Both the position numbers and the translations under genes were made by a program. The notes beneath the pieces are model-generated. The model searched no databases and was not told where the DNA came from. It saw nothing but the letters and a program-made list of their open reading frames with translations. Below are positions 36,957 to 49,732 of a stretch of DNA of 64,000 nucleotides, piece after piece. How positions within the stretch are numbered: the first letter of the stretch is position 1; the number at the start of each line of letters is the position of its first letter. Source of the DNA: Prosopocoilus inquinatus (Eukaryota > Arthropoda > Insecta > Coleoptera > Lucanidae); assembly GCA_036172665.1 (NCBI GenBank), contig CM069875.1, positions 11,116,001-11,180,000 on the forward strand. Direction: 5' to 3'.

Positions 36957-37460
36957 ATTTAGGGTGACTCAGGTAACACTTTCACTAAAAGTTTATGGAC
37001 TTCCCCTTTGAATTACGATTTCATACTTTGTAGCTATAGGTTAGCTATAAGAATTTATTAAAATATACTCCTAATATTTCCAACATTCGGGCACATTCGG
37101 AATTTTCTTATTTTAAATGGAATGTGGTGAATTTTCTTATTTTAAATGGAATACTCCAATTTTTCATTGCATTTTTGAATTCCTTTCAAGATTCTATAAA
37201 AAAAATTAAGCAACATTTGATTTAAAAAATCGTCTCGGAGGTATTTCCGTTCTTTTTAATAATAACTGCTATGAAAATTGTAAGAAAATAGTTTTTAAAC
37301 TTTGAACGGACACAGTTAAAATTTAAAAGAACGCTTAACACTTAACTATTGTTCAAACTTTGAAAACTATTTTCTTAGTTTTTAATCATGTTCAGACTTG
37401 AAGTATGTACCTTATTTATGATACCTGCCATTCTTGCATTCCATGTATCTTTTATCGTCA
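36957..37460 (+). mobile_element. Damaged CAGGG-type element copy
   Basis: AGGGTGACTCAGGTAACACT followed by AAAGTTTATGGACTTCCCC matches the element at 2284. A 27-bp tandem duplication (TTCTTATTTTAAATGGAAT) lies at about 37105-37152, and a local inverted repeat (AAAATAGTTTTTAAACTTTG) at 37280-37375. Confidence 0.5.
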
Positions 37461-37689
37461 AAAAATTGAAATAGCTTCTAAACGATTATTTTTTCTTATA
37501 TCAGATGCTGCAAAAAACTCCTCTCATAAGTGTAATTAAAAATGCAATAAAAGAAGGTACTTCGTTGAAAAACTAGTATCTATCAATTGTTTTGGATTTG
37601 AATCCAAAGTCATCTTGTTTCCATTTTTTTCATTGGCAGCAATGGATTCTTTGTCACATAAGAAATGATAGAATTTGCATATGTTTATG

Positions 37690-38045
37690 CAATGGTTTCA
37701 GTGGCGCCGTAAAAATGCACCGAACGGGCTAACCGTGTAATAGGATCATTAAAATAATTTTCGGCTTTCCTACTATGTGACGCAACGTGGCGGAATATCT
37801 CGGAGGTCGGAATACAAGTGGCCAACTAATTACTCTGAAAATCTTTATGCATCGAAACAACAGGAGTTGATTGCACAACTGTAATTTCTTATTGCGGTAA
37901 TATTGCTCCGGTTTTTGTTAGACTGAATAACACCATTGATGTAGCGGCATTAATTGTCTCCGCATCTCTCGCGTTTGCATTTACGTTGCGCGCTAATATC
38001 TTATATTGGCCGCTTCATTAGAATTTGAACCGCGAAAATATCTGA
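37690..38045 (+). repeat. Unclassified 350-bp dispersed repeat, copy 1
   Basis: It matches 57205-57556 in the same orientation, with blocks GCGCCGTAAAAATG, CAACTAATTACTCTGAAAAT and TTAGAATTTGAACCGCG. There is no ORF and no TIR. The minus strand has a GGTTCAAATTC string like an RNA polymerase III B box, but no convincing A box. Confidence 0.65.
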
Positions 38046-38940
38046 CACAGAAGCTTACACATAAGTGATTAGAGCTTGATTTTGCCTCGGTATCGTCTTC
38101 AGCTTGCTTCCTGCACAGAGAGCTTGCGTTTCTTCCCGTTTTCTCTCAAACTCTGAGCAGAAGAATTTTCAGATTTCATATTATGCTGTGCTACATGCTG
38201 CAAAGACTGTTATTCGTCCAATTTTACAATGGTGATTGCCTTTTTAGTTTCTGAGAGTTGAAATTTTACGATGCTTCACTATTTTGTGTGCTTTTAGCAT
38301 TAATAATAATTTGATAAACAAAAATTTCAAAATACCAACGGTAAAACTTAATCGCGTGGGAAAGATTTGTCATACTGAAGGGAAATCGTATTCAAAATTG
38401 AAACCTATCGTTTGCGTATTTTGAAATTCACATATGAAGAGTGGTTGATAATACGACATTAAAGAGACGAAATTTGTTTTTTACACATGGTGGATGCTGC
38501 AAAGATGCCTAGTAGACAGTGCTAGAAGTGTTACAGATGTGTGGTAGAGAAATTTTAGCAATAACTGTCTCGAAACGAGTGGACCAAACAAATGGCCGCC
38601 CTAGGTCTCCCAACCTAATACTCCCAGATTTACTTAAAAATAAATTGTATACAATGGAATATAATAGAAGTAATAGGTATTAATAATTTAAAGCAAAATT
38701 GAATGAATGAATAAGCATGAATCCATTAACAAACAATTCTGATATCTCATAAAAGTTAAAAAAAAGTTTCGTGTATCATTGGCTATTGTGATTAGAGCGC
38801 AACTAATACTGCGAAGACAGGGCGTGTACCCAGTCATGTTTCTCTACCAGGCCCACGCCTGATTGAAAGTATCGTTAGGAAAATACGATCCAATTTAACG
38901 TTCCCATCGCATGCGATACCACACATTTACATTGAATTGT

Positions 38941-39108
38941 CCGATGTAAATTGTAAGTAAAAAGTTTTTAATCTTATACTGGATAGAATTATAAATGGAA
39001 AAGCACTGATAATTTCACTATTGATTGATATCTTCGTCAGGAGTGGAGCTGTCAAACAATAATGAAACGTTAAGTGCTTTTCCATTTATAATTCTGTCCG
39101 TGGACTTG
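38941..39108. mobile_element. Penelope-like palindromic piece, family 2
   Basis: The inverted arms around GGAAAAGCACT and AGTGCTTTTCC flank a centre with CTTCGTCAGGAGTG, which is CACTCCTGACGAAG on the minus strand. GAAACGTTAAGTG is at 39052-39064. It has the same arm and core layout as 9634-9796, but the hammerhead helices are broken. No target duplication was found. Confidence 0.5.
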
Positions 39109-39110
39109 GT

Positions 39111-39600
39111 TACTTCAATGAAGTTTTGTCGAAAGCTGAAAGAAACTACTGTATAACCAGGAAGAAGAAGAAATTTGGGCAATCAGAAACCCGACTGGGA
39201 CTAAGTGAATACTCGCAAGAACTTGAACGCCGATTAGTTAACACTCACGAATACGTGCGACGTAACATCAGTTTGGCGACAGACAAAATGAAGACCCGCT
39301 ACGATCGACGAGCCAATGAAACAGGATTCCAAGAAGGGGACCAAGTGTGTCTATACAATTCCAGAAGGACTCGTGGACTGTGCCCCAAACTACAGGCGCC
39401 TTGGGATGGAACCTATCAAATAATGAAGAAGATCAATAATGTGGTCATAGGATACAAAAGCCATCTCGTGGGAAGATGTAAGTGATCCACACCGACCATT
39501 TGGCTCCGTACTCTGTTCGGGACGAACAGAACAACTACGAGGGGAGCAGTGTTACAGCTGTGACGCGCAAATAAATCTATTTTTAGTAGGAGTCGCCCCA
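39111..39600 (+). pseudogene. Ty3/gypsy retrotransposon integrase C-terminus, polypurine tract and LTR start
   Basis: The frame at 39126-39485 reads like the C-terminal part of a gypsy-class integrase. A helical stretch (ELERRLVNTHEYVRRN) comes first, then MKTRYDRRAN, the GDQVCLYN block and SRRTRGLCPKLQAPWDGTY. After a one-frame shift near 39475, VIHTDHLAPY follows. Just downstream lies a purine-rich tract (ACGAGGGGAGCAG, 39537-39549) and TGTTACAG, a plausible 3' LTR start at 39550. The rest of pol and the other LTR are absent, so this is a truncated, inactive fragment. No env-like gene is seen. Confidence 0.75.
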
Positions 39601-40539
39601 TTTTACGACACAGAACGTTATTTAAACTTATTAAACTTCTCTGGAGCAGATTTGAGTTTTTTTCTGCATTATAGTATATATATGCAGTTTTTCTAAATTT
39701 ATAAATTTTGAGTTTTGGTCGTGAAATTTCCACACACGTGTAGCAAAAATTGTTCCAACGCTTAACATATTGTCTGCCATCTTTCAAGTAATATAAATTT
39801 TAACAGAAAAAAATGTTATTAAATAAATCAGTTTAACTGATGTAATATCTTGATGTTTTTAGCCGCGATGGCACCTATACGTAACCTCGGCAAATTTAAA
39901 TATAAATGTATGAGTTAAAAATAAGAAGATGAGATTGTGGAACTGAATCTTTTAAAATTATTGATCAACATTCTCAGATTGTGTGATGATACCATACTGT
40001 GTTACTTACGTCTCAGTTATGCATATTTTTGCTTAAGTGCATCGAAAACATTTTTATAGCGAGTATTTATATGGTTTCTCCTGAAATGGATTTTATTGCG
40101 CGGATAAAAAATGAAAAATAATTTTCTGATATACATTTGCTAAATTTAATTTGATTGACCGTGGATCAATAAATCTAATTTTGCCATATACAGGTGACTG
40201 AAATTTAAGGATCAACCTCAGAATTTTGCTTATTATAAGATACAAATGGGGAATAATTAAGTTAAAAATCGAAAAATTCAAACTTTGAGCTTACACTGGA
40301 ACTATTTTGGTGAATTTCCAATTTGAAAACATAAATATTAAGAAAACCTTTTATACTCTCTGAGTAATGTTAAATAAATGTTAGTAGGGAGCGTATATCT
40401 AAGGAAAACACAAAAATTAAAATATCTCATTAGCTATTGCATTTTGTATAATGCATAATGTGGTCAAATCAATTGCAAATGAGCTCTACTAACACTCCCT
40501 CAAAGGAATACGTCGACTTACCAGTCACCTGTAATGAAT

Positions 40540-42480
40540 ATACATGTTAAAGTCATTAACTTGTGATTGATAAAAATATTTTTACATGTATCACGAGGTT
40601 TTACATTAAAAATCAGTCTTAGCACTCTCTTTTGCGCAACAAATACTCTCTTTGCAGTTGAAGCACTTCCCCACAGTTCACAGCAGCAAGTTAACGTCGA
40701 GTGTACCAGACCATAATAAGCCTGTAGAAGATATGCGACATCGACATATTGTTTTAACTTTAAAATTGCGAAGTTAGCGCTATTTATTTTATTACATACT
40801 TTCTCAATATGAGAATGTCAGGTTAGCTGACTGTCAAGTGTTAGTCCTAGCCAAGAAGTACTCTCAGCGAGAGCATTCACATTCACATTCAATAAGCAAC
40901 TGTCCATGTCTGGAATAATTTTCTTCTTATAAAAATTGACGCGAACAGTTTTCTTAGAGTTAAGTATTAAATTGTTATTGTCACACCGGACACTGAACTG
41001 TGAAACAACATCATTAAGCCCAGATTCCAATTCCTTAAAGCTATCACAGGCGAGCATCACGGTTTCATCATCAGCGAACAATATTAACTTCCCGGTTATT
41101 TGGAGTTTGACATTTAAGTCATTAATAAAAACCAAAAAAAGCAAGGGCCCTAGTACTGAGTCTTGTGGTACGCCTAGGTCCACTGTTGTTTCCGTAGAAA
41201 ACTGTCCGGATACATTAACTGCAAATTTCCTGTTCTTGAGTTACGATGACAACCAATCAGAGATTTTACTTCTAATGCAAAGTTAATTGAGTTTTTGTAT
41301 TAAGAAATCGAACTGTACCCTGTCGAATGCACGGCTAATGGTCAAAATAGACGGCAGCTACATACCTATTCTGGTCAGAGCCTTGTAGACATACTCAGCA
41401 AATTCAACGAAAACACTAGTCAGCAAATTCAACGAAAACACTAGAAGTTCTAAGTCATTACTTATTCGTACGAAAATTATTTTTTCGAATATCTTAGAAA
41501 ACTCGAATTATCGTGATTGGTCGATAATGTGCCATATCTAGGTGATTGCCCTTCTTGAAGACGGGAACCACGTCAGGAAAAATTCTTTGGCTGTCAAAAC
41601 TTCCCTTTCAGTAATTTCAGAAAAGAACATTGATTGTTGAACACTAGGCGTCACAGTGCATGTTTTACATAAATTGCTTTGAAACTGCGATTGAAGCATT
41701 TCCTTCGGCGCATTTGTAAAATGTAGTGCAAACGTATTCGAGATTGTTTGTGGCTCTTCATGTATCTCACCGCCCACCTGCAATGATTGTACTGCATTAT
41801 TAAGCAAGTTACATTTTCATGTACCTATGTTTGATGCAAGACACAGACCCTTCTTTTCATTAAGTATTCAAAAAATAAATTATGCCATGAATTCTCCTCT
41901 GTATAGAATATGTGATAATTTTAATAAATTGAGATCTGTTGATGTGTTTTTTGATAATTTCAGCAAATTCAGAAAATATGTTTTGGAAAATCTGTCTGCC
42001 TATGCCTAATTATGCTTAATATTTAGTCTGTTTGGAAATAATCGTTAATTTCTTGGTTGCTTATTTATTTAGATGCATTGACGCATATTTTTATTTTATA
42101 TACTTTCATTGTTGTAACCTGTAATTGGCTATTTAGCTGTTGGTTGCAATGAAGAAAAAAATAAATAAATAAATTACTATCGTGATGTGTTTTTTTTTTC
42201 GACCAGTGATATTGTTGACAACCTCCCATATTGCTCTAGTTTTATTTTGAGCGGATTTATTTGTTCATTCAAATATTGTCTTTTTGTAGTAGCAGTTAAT
42301 TGCTTGTATTGCTTTCTCTTTGTAGCATAAAGTTCTCGAAGTTCTCGATTCCCTGTGGCACGAATCAATGAGAATAATTCACGCAATTCTCTATTGGCAT
42401 TATTAATTTCTTGAGTAGCAAAACAATGTTTGCCTTTATCATGTTTTTGGATTTTTTTGTGAAATGGACATGTCACAATT
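40540..42480 (-). pseudogene. Non-LTR retrotransposon (LINE) remnant, split by another LINE
   Basis: In minus-strand order: a Lys/Arg-rich linker before the reverse transcriptase (42476-42177, with NRELRELF and KRQYLNEQIN); a pre-palm stretch (41807-41538); the palm (41183-40818) with GVPQDSVLGPLLF and the catalytic FADD at about 41070; a WLGLTLDSQL block; and a C-terminal region (about 40780-40560) with LTCCCELWGSAS and RVFVAQKRVLRLIF. Stops and frameshifts between blocks show it is dead. Another LINE tail is inserted at about 41823-42175. A 24-bp tandem duplication sits at 41395-41443. Confidence 0.8.
41823..42175 (+). mobile_element. 5'-truncated LINE tail inserted in the opposite orientation
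   Basis: The plus-strand frame ending at 42009 (YRICDNFNKLRSVDVFFDNF, then FRKYVLENL) is typical of the C-terminus of insect non-LTR reverse transcriptases. About 150 bp of 3' UTR follows, then a tail of AAATAAATAAATA. It interrupts the minus-strand LINE. I could not fix a target duplication. Confidence 0.65.
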
Positions 42481-42489
42481 TATTGCTCC

Positions 42490-45050
42490 GTATTCTTTGG
42501 GATCAACAGTTTAGTTTGTGAAAAGTGATTGAACGAGTTAAAAAGCTAAATATGATTACTGTTTACATAGTATTATTACTTATAAAAATTTCTAAATGTC
42601 TAATAGTGAACGTTTGTTTGAATGCGATCCTCCACATATATGATATTCGGTGAGTGTATCTGGCGTATTAGTCATTCTCGCGATGTTTACTGTCTACAAT
42701 CAGCAGACCTAAGCGCATTTTAGGCGGGAGGTTTCGCTAAATATACAGAAACTACTAATATGCTGCAGCGATCATAGTCGGAAAAAGTTCGAATTTTTAA
42801 CGCGTCTGCCCTTTAAAAACAAAACAATAAACGAGTCGAAGCACGAGAAGTCTATGCGTCAAGCAGTAACCACTACAGTTCTGGTCGATTGGACACAAAA
42901 ACTTGTTTATGTAACCGGATCATTTCCAAATGAGCTCGCATTCTTTTTGCAGTGACGGTACTACAATAGATACGAATTAAATGTATTATGCCGGTTTTTT
43001 TTTTAAGTTTACTAATTTACATCAAACGGTTGCTTCTGATGCAATGAGTGCAAGGTTGAGAGTGCCTCGGGCATATAAACTGTTCAGCGGCGACGTTTAA
43101 ATCTACGCCGCTGCTTTGCTTATCTTTGTACTGGCTTCTATCAGATTTCCTAGGAATGTCCGACCCTTGACAATCAGAGAAGCAAGTTCCGTAAGTTGTT
43201 TTTTATTTCATGAGCGCTGAATAAGGGACAGATAAAGGAATTTTCTTTTTGTTACACGAATTTTTTTTTTGCATTTTTTAATTTAAGATCAAATGGAGTA
43301 CTGCACACGCACGTTGCAGTGCCGGTGCGGTGCCGAACGTCCATTTTATGTTTTTGCCTTTGCGGTACCGCACCGAAACCGCAATTGCAGTACATTTTGT
43401 TGACATTTGCGGTGCACAGTACTTTATATCTTATTGATTAATGTACGCGTTCGCACTTAATCGCACGGCCGTTAAGAGTGGCTCAGTTTATATTGCCCTC
43501 GCAAGTTAGTAACGCATTTGACAATGAGATCTGACAATACCTTAATACGCAATGTTATATTTGTCAACAATTATCTTGGAGTTATTTTACAGTGAAGCTA
43601 AGACTTGCTGTCCAAATTTCATTTCAAGAGTTGTTAAACAATCACACGGTACGATGAATATAACTTGATCTATTGCATTTGAAGCAATAAATCATCAAGA
43701 ATGTGCGAAGATGAAGTTATCAAGCGAGAAAAACGCTCGAGCACTACCTTTCACATGCTACAATCCACAATCAAATGCCAAGATACTACTAATCTTTAGC
43801 ACATAATCTTAGCCAGCAATTCAATACCGTGATTCCTTATGCCACGGCGCAATTATTAAATAACTAACAAGTTTTTTAACGTTATAAATAACATCGACAA
43901 GGGAGCTGAGATACCAATTCGTCTCTGCGAAATTTCAAATCATAATCACAAGCATTTTTTCCAAATGTCAATGTAATTACAACTCTCACTTTCGTTATAG
44001 GTTGCACCCATTAACAGGCAACAAAGGCAATATTACCAGCTGCTTATCCGACAATATACTATTTTAAGAATGTTATAAATTATAGTAATGCTCGCTCGAG
44101 CGAGCAACCTTGGAGAGACGATGTAAATTCTACTTTGATGAACCATTATTATATAATTGACGATCTGCTAATCAAGGACGCAAATAATTGGCCCATTTTT
44201 GGTTTGCCTGGACAAGTCGAAAGCGAAGCAATTTTGCAAAGGCGGATCATATTCGAAATCGATGGCACGCGCTTATTTATTCGTGTTATGCATAAGATTC
44301 CTGAAATTAGATTCGGAATGTTTATAACTCGATTTGCATAAAACCAGGCGAAATATCAACGGGCGCTTGTTTACATTCCACGCGAGTTTTGAACCTTGTA
44401 AATGCCAAACTTCCTTTGAGCAAATAACTGTAGCTTGCACGAATTCAGTAAATTCAATGCCCCGTAATTACGAGCGAAAACGTAATTGACAGCAGTATTT
44501 CCGGCAAAAACGGAAACTTAAATGTGCAACAAACTGTAACATTTTCTTAGCCGTGCAATTACCTGAGAAAGTATAAAAGAAACAGTAATTTTAGTGTTAA
44601 CATAATCATAACTTTAATTTTAAATTCACTGTTTGTAAACTTTGTTTAAAAATAATAAGAATACAATTTATATAGGGTTATTCACGCAAACCATTCATTA
44701 AAAGTTACTAGTGAAGGAATTTAGAGGTAGAAACTTTTGCAGGTCGAAAAGAACTATTGAAATAAAATGAGTTACTTCCGGTTAAACCGGAAGTCGTTAT
44801 CAGCTCGCTTATTTTAAATAGAATGCTACCGTTTTCGTCACATTTTGAAATTCTACACGTAAAAATCAACAAAACGACAATTCACTTTGCTATCTCTGTA
44901 CTCTCAACTTACAGAAATTCGTTTTACCACATTCCTACTTGATTCTGAAATTTTTATTAAATTTCTAGAAATATCCACTAATAAAAACTGCCGATAAGGT
45001 TTTATTGCAATATGGGCAAGAGCGACTGCATTAACTATTAAGTGAACTTA
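42490..45050. other. No gene; a CAGGG-type fragment at 44672-44860
   Basis: Apart from the MITE at 43286 this is AT-rich non-coding sequence. 44672-44860 begins TATAGGGTTATTCACGCAAA and includes a perfect hairpin ACTTCCGGTTTAACCGGAAGT-like at about 44773, as in the element at 8941. A 16-bp palindrome, GCTCGCTCGAGCGAGC, lies at 44090-44105. Confidence 0.45.
43286..43441. mobile_element. Palindromic MITE, about 156 bp
   Basis: AAATGGAGTACTGCAC and GTGCACAGTACTTTA form the outer pair; inner GGTGCGGTGCCG and GGTACCGCACCG are also complementary. It is GC-richer than its flanks. Confidence 0.5.
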
Positions 45051-45580
45051 CAGACCGTCTAGAAAGTATCCGGAATTTGGAAATTATTTTGAATTCTTTC
45101 TAATATATGGCTTTCCCAGCAGCTGACGAGCGTAGTATTTTTGTCAAAATCATTTTTTCCAAGAATCAAACTAAAAAAAAGGGACATCAGGCATTGAACT
45201 CTAACGATTTTAAATAAGGGGATTTGAGCAAGTATGGCAAATTTAAGAAATGAGAAAAAATATAGAGCATTTTTTCAACAGAGGGGTTCATGATTAAAGA
45301 AGAAGGATTGATAAAAATGTTTCGACCACTATATAACGTAAGAAAAAACAAAATAATAGTGTTATACTGTGCACAGATGAAGTATCAGTTGTATTCAGGC
45401 TGTAGTAATTTGATTTCAAGGTTCCCGAACATTCAGTATAATTTGTAGGATTAACCGCAAATTACATAAACAAGTAACTGAAACTGTCTTCTTTCTCTAT
45501 TTGAATTGTTCCATTCATAAATTCAAAAACTGGAAGTTGCAGAGTTGTTTGCTTTTTTCCGGATACTTTCTAGACGTACT
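45051..45580. mobile_element. Tc1/mariner-like non-autonomous element, 530 bp
   Basis: CAGACCGTCTAGAAAGTATC at the left and the inverted AGTACGTCTAGAAAGTATCC at the right, with TA just outside. Internal text around TTTTTCAACAGAGGGG recurs near 62660-62740. No frame survives. Confidence 0.65.
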
Positions 45581-45980
45581 ATATTACAGCAATTATATTT
45601 TTTCTTATTTTTTACAGATTTCAAAAAGAATAAGTTAATATGATTTAAAATAATTTATATATATAAAATAACTTGAAAGTACAGATGTTTAAAAGTATTT
45701 CTTCCAAATTCTAACTTGCCATCGTTTTGTATTGTTTCTCACACAAGTTACTCGAGAACTACTAAAAACAAATTAATATGTTGTTATATTATTTTGATCA
45801 ACTCCTCAAGGGCTATTCAAATATGGTAATAATAAAACATGCAGTGTATCATTAAAAAAAGACAAGTTTGGTATAAAATTTAATAGAGAAAGATTCCGTA
45901 TCGTTGAAAATAATTTTAAATTATGCAGAATGTGAGCCTGCACGATTCTTCTTGTTAATAAAATTTTTAGGTAAAATATA

Positions 45981-47456
45981 TGTACCGGGTGAGTCATATT
46001 TCTGCATTTCTTTCTTATCAATAGAGTTACAGCAAAAAAGTTTGAAGAGAAATTGTCTGGCTTGTCTAGGACTATAGCTTTGTTAAATCAGTCAACTTAG
46101 TTTAATCTTCTTTTCGAGCGGTCACATCTGTTTCATTTCTTTAAATTTCATAACATATTTCTAATGATGGATTTTGACAGAAAAATTCTTTTTCTTTCTG
46201 AGGATGTGTCTTGATACCTTAGATAACAAAAATTTTCAGAAAAAGACCAAAAACTTTTTTATCGCAGTAAGAAGACACGGATTATGGTGTGAAAAGATAT
46301 GTTTTGTTTCTAAATCTAGTGTAGTCCATAACTAATAAATCCAACAAAAATTCTTCTTTGTCTACTAACTGAGAGAGTTTGTATCAGACTTTAGAATCTC
46401 TAAACGTAAAAGTCACAATTCTAACTTAAAAACTAGTTATTTGGTAGTGTTAACATGAATTATTTTCCTGAGGAATTAGTCGAGTGGAGCGTAGAGATGC
46501 GTCGTTCACGAATGAATCGTTCATTTTGAACAAGTAATATTATGAACGATTCAAAAGATTCGTCCTTTTCGAACAAACAAATCTTTTGAGTCTGTGAACG
46601 AGATGAACGATACGAACGGATCGGACTCGCGCCGCACATTTGTGGAGTATACTTGGTTCTAAAATTTGAAATTTATAATGTGTAAACCTTTACCGATCAA
46701 TTAGGTGAGGGTGTCACATACTTATATAACAAATTCATAGTAGGATTTATAACCGCATTTACACTTAATCCACAATATGTCGTAATTTCTAATGGTGCTG
46801 CTACAAAAACAAAATGTTCACCGTGCATTACTAATAAAACTGGAATATTCCGGCCGGCGCCGACGCGACGTGAAAATTCATTAATCTCGTTCATCAGAAT
46901 CAAATCAATCAAATGAATTTGAATCATTTCATTCGAACAGATTCGTTAGTTCAAGAATGATATTTACAATAAACGAAATGAACGAAATTTTTGCTCAAAA
47001 GATTTGTTCGATTTAATTCATTCAACTCTACTGGAGAGTGTCAAAGGAACAGTGTTTTGTAATTTTAAATGGGGGTAGGTTTTTGTTCTAGACCTTCATG
47101 ATTATTGTTTGTGGAAACACATGAGACATGTGAAATTTTCGCACCATATCCTTATTACTGTGATGGAAAAGTTTTTGGTGTTTTTCTGAAAATTTTTGTT
47201 ATCTGAGATAGTAAAACTCTTACACAGTCAGAAAAAGAAAGAAATTCTCAATCTAAATCTATTGTTATAAATATACCATGTAATTTAAAAAAAATGAAGG
47301 AGGTGTGACCGCTCGAAAACAATTGCAGAACGTCGTTAACTAACTCAACAAAGTTATAGACATTGACATGTCAATAATTTTTCTTAAGTTTTTAACCCTA
47401 TCTTTATCAATGAAAAGGTTATTACAGAAATGCAGAAATACGACTCACCCTGTGTA
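45981..47456. mobile_element. Foldback TIR element with arms of about 380 bp
   Basis: The arm from CGGGTGAGTCATATTTCTGC at 45985 is matched inverted up to 47456, where the minus strand reads CAGGGTGAGTCGTATTTCTG. Shared inner blocks include CGAGCGGTCACA and AAAATTTTTGTTATCT-type stretches. A hAT-like element is nested at 46492-47030. Confidence 0.7.
46492..47030. mobile_element. hAT-like MITE, 539 bp, nested
   Basis: The ends TAGAGATGCGTCGTTCACG and (reverse complement) TAGAGTTGAATGAATTAAAT are flanked by GTGGAGCG and CTGGAGAG (6 of 8 match). It is rich in GAACGATTC-type short repeats near both ends. Confidence 0.55.
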
Positions 47457-48478
47457 AAGCCATTTTCGTACTTCCTCGGAACGTCGGGACACCCTAGATA
47501 AATTAAACAGATTCGATGTAATTATCGTTAAATTACAGATTTTCTACAACTACACAACTCTTTACTGATGAATAAATTAAACTCAATGTGATTAAAACAC
47601 CACAATCTACCGTTGTATACACACACACATACCTATTTATGCTCATAATAAACACGCTCACGTTTGTGATTGAATTTTCTATCATGCAATTAAGCGTTTC
47701 GCAAGCGTTTCATTGCTCGACCGTATTTGACATTTTTTTTTTCGTATGAGTAATAATTATAAACGAACGATTTTGTCGCGAAAACAATGCTCTGAAATGT
47801 GCGTTTGACTTTCACAAAAACATACATAGGTGGCGGATTTAGTTGAAAGCAATTTTTATTGTTCTATTCAATTGATTACAGTAGGTAAAAATAGTCATAA
47901 TTTTCTTATGGTTCTGCGAGTTGCAACGCAAAAATTCTTAATGTTAGTTTAAGGTAAAGTTTTCTACAAACGCTTATACATAAAATATTAACAACATTCG
48001 CATTGTTTGTATCATGTATGTTATTGCCATTTTCGTAAGATTAAGGCCGTCTTTTCACCAAGCGTAACGTCGGAGGCGCATATATGAAATAGTGAATACG
48101 CTACGCTGCTGCTTCATGTGCAGTCGGTGATTAAAAACAAAGTGCGCTGCATGCAAGCGTTTGTACATACGGGTCTCTGACAGTACACTCCGTGAAGAGA
48201 CGAGCTAAATTACGCACGAATTTTTAATTCAACTTTCTGTGATCGAAGTAGAAGCTTAATTGTGTTAAATATAAACATATTTCAGAAAATAACCATTTGT
48301 TCTTGTAATAAAAAGACCAAATAGTTCAACCGGTACCTCCACCGAAATTATTTATAGAATACCTACACAGTTACAATCTTTTATTATTAGCAGTTACTTA
48401 CTATGCGTTATAATCAGAAACAAATACTAATTTGTTACAAATGCGGGAATATTACAATTATTGAAATGCTTTAGTTAG
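47457..48478. other. No gene seen
   Basis: AT-rich sequence; nothing recognisable. Confidence 0.5.
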
Positions 48479-48480
48479 TA

Positions 48481-49652
48481 CGAGGTAAGCGCAAAAATTT
48501 CTCGACCTGACATAGATCCACATATAGCAGTGGGTCTAAATTTTTGTAACACATTGTTCCAAGTTTTAGTAGCCTTGGAAAAAATAAAACTGGACTTTAT
48601 GTCAATTAGTTTTATTATAACTGACACTCGTTCATCACGATATCAGAAGTCCCGAAATTTGAGAATCGAGCTATTATAAAATTCCTTACTCCAGAAGGTC
48701 TTTGTCTTAAACTACCGAAGATCGTCTAGGTGGGGTATACAGGAAAAATTTCTCGTCTTATTTTGTAGTAAAAGATTAGTCAAAACGGTTTCGAATATGG
48801 CAGAAATCCTTGGAAGATGACGTAAGAACAGGAAGAGCGGTGGAAGTGGTGACGAGCAACAAGATTGCTTTTGTTGAAGATATCGTACTAAGCGATCGAC
48901 GTTTGAAAGTTAACGAAATATCAAAAATGTCGGGGCTGTCAGATACAAGCGTCCGCCGTATCCTCCTCGGTCATTTGGGCATGAATAAAGTTGGTGCAAA
49001 GTGGTTTCACAAACATCTTTCAGCATTCCAGAGCCAGTGTCGTGTTGAATGTGCTCTAGCCTTTTTAGAGCTCCGTGGAGAAAATCCTGTGGACGTGTTC
49101 AAGACAATTGTCATAGAGGATGAAACTATGGTTCTGTCAAAAGGGAGTTGATGGAATGGAGATGAACAAGAGAAGCATCGCCAAGAAAGTTCAGGGTCTG
49201 TCAATTGACAAAAAAGGTGATGGCTACAATATTCTGGGATTTTCAGGATACTCTACCCGTAGATATTAAACAACGTAACACCACAGTCAACAGGGCATAT
49301 TTTGCAATACTGCTGCATAAGTTACTATAAAATATTCAGGAGGAAAGACGTAGGAATGCGACTGGAACCATACGTTTCCTGCCTGACAATGCACCCGTCC
49401 ACACTGCTGGAATTACACAAGCCGCACTTCGTGACTGCGGTTTCAAAAAAAATCGATCATCCTCTGTGTAGTCCAAATATGGACCAGAGCCCCAGTGACT
49501 ATTACCTGTTTGGAAATTTGAAAAAGAGCCTATTGTTAAAACGATGTAATAAGTACATTGGTGTCAGGCCCCGTATTAAAAAAAAAAAAATTACTTGTGA
49601 GTCTGCGCGGTTTCTTTCATAGTCAGGCCGAGAAATTTTGGCGCTTACCTCG
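48481..49652 (+). mobile_element. Mariner transposon, near full length but decayed
   Basis: The TIRs CGAGGTAAGCGCAAAAATTT and (inverted) CGAGGTAAGCGCCAAAATTT match over about 30 bp with one or two differences, and TA lies on both sides (48479-48480 and 49653-49654). The span of 1172 bp is slightly under the usual 1.3 kb. The transposase inside is broken (see its entry). Confidence 0.88.
48800..49640 (+). pseudogene. Mariner transposase pseudogene
   Basis: The frame at 48810-49151 contains the classic mariner order: DDVRTGRAVEV, then VLSDRRLKVNEISKMSGLSD of the second helix-turn-helix, SVRRILLGHLGM, and IVIEDETMV with the first catalytic Asp (the family has GDE; here EDE). After frameshifts a later stretch (about 49440-49540) reads SPNMDQSPSDYYLF, holding the third catalytic position. 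The block with the second Asp is scrambled. The N-terminal helix-turn-helix before 48800 is unreadable. It is inactive. Confidence 0.85.
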
Positions 49653-49732
49653 TATATTGGGTGACCAAGGCAGGTATCCGAGATACTATGTATACGAATT
49701 CTATAACTAATTTATAAACAAAAATTATTCTA

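Noticed and set aside
39416..39787. 123-codon minus-strand frame
   Set aside because: Antisense of the gypsy integrase fragment and its LTR; no coding features.
44090..44105. 16-bp perfect palindrome GCTCGCTCGAGCGAGC
   Set aside because: It stands alone with no associated repeat arms, so I give it no function.
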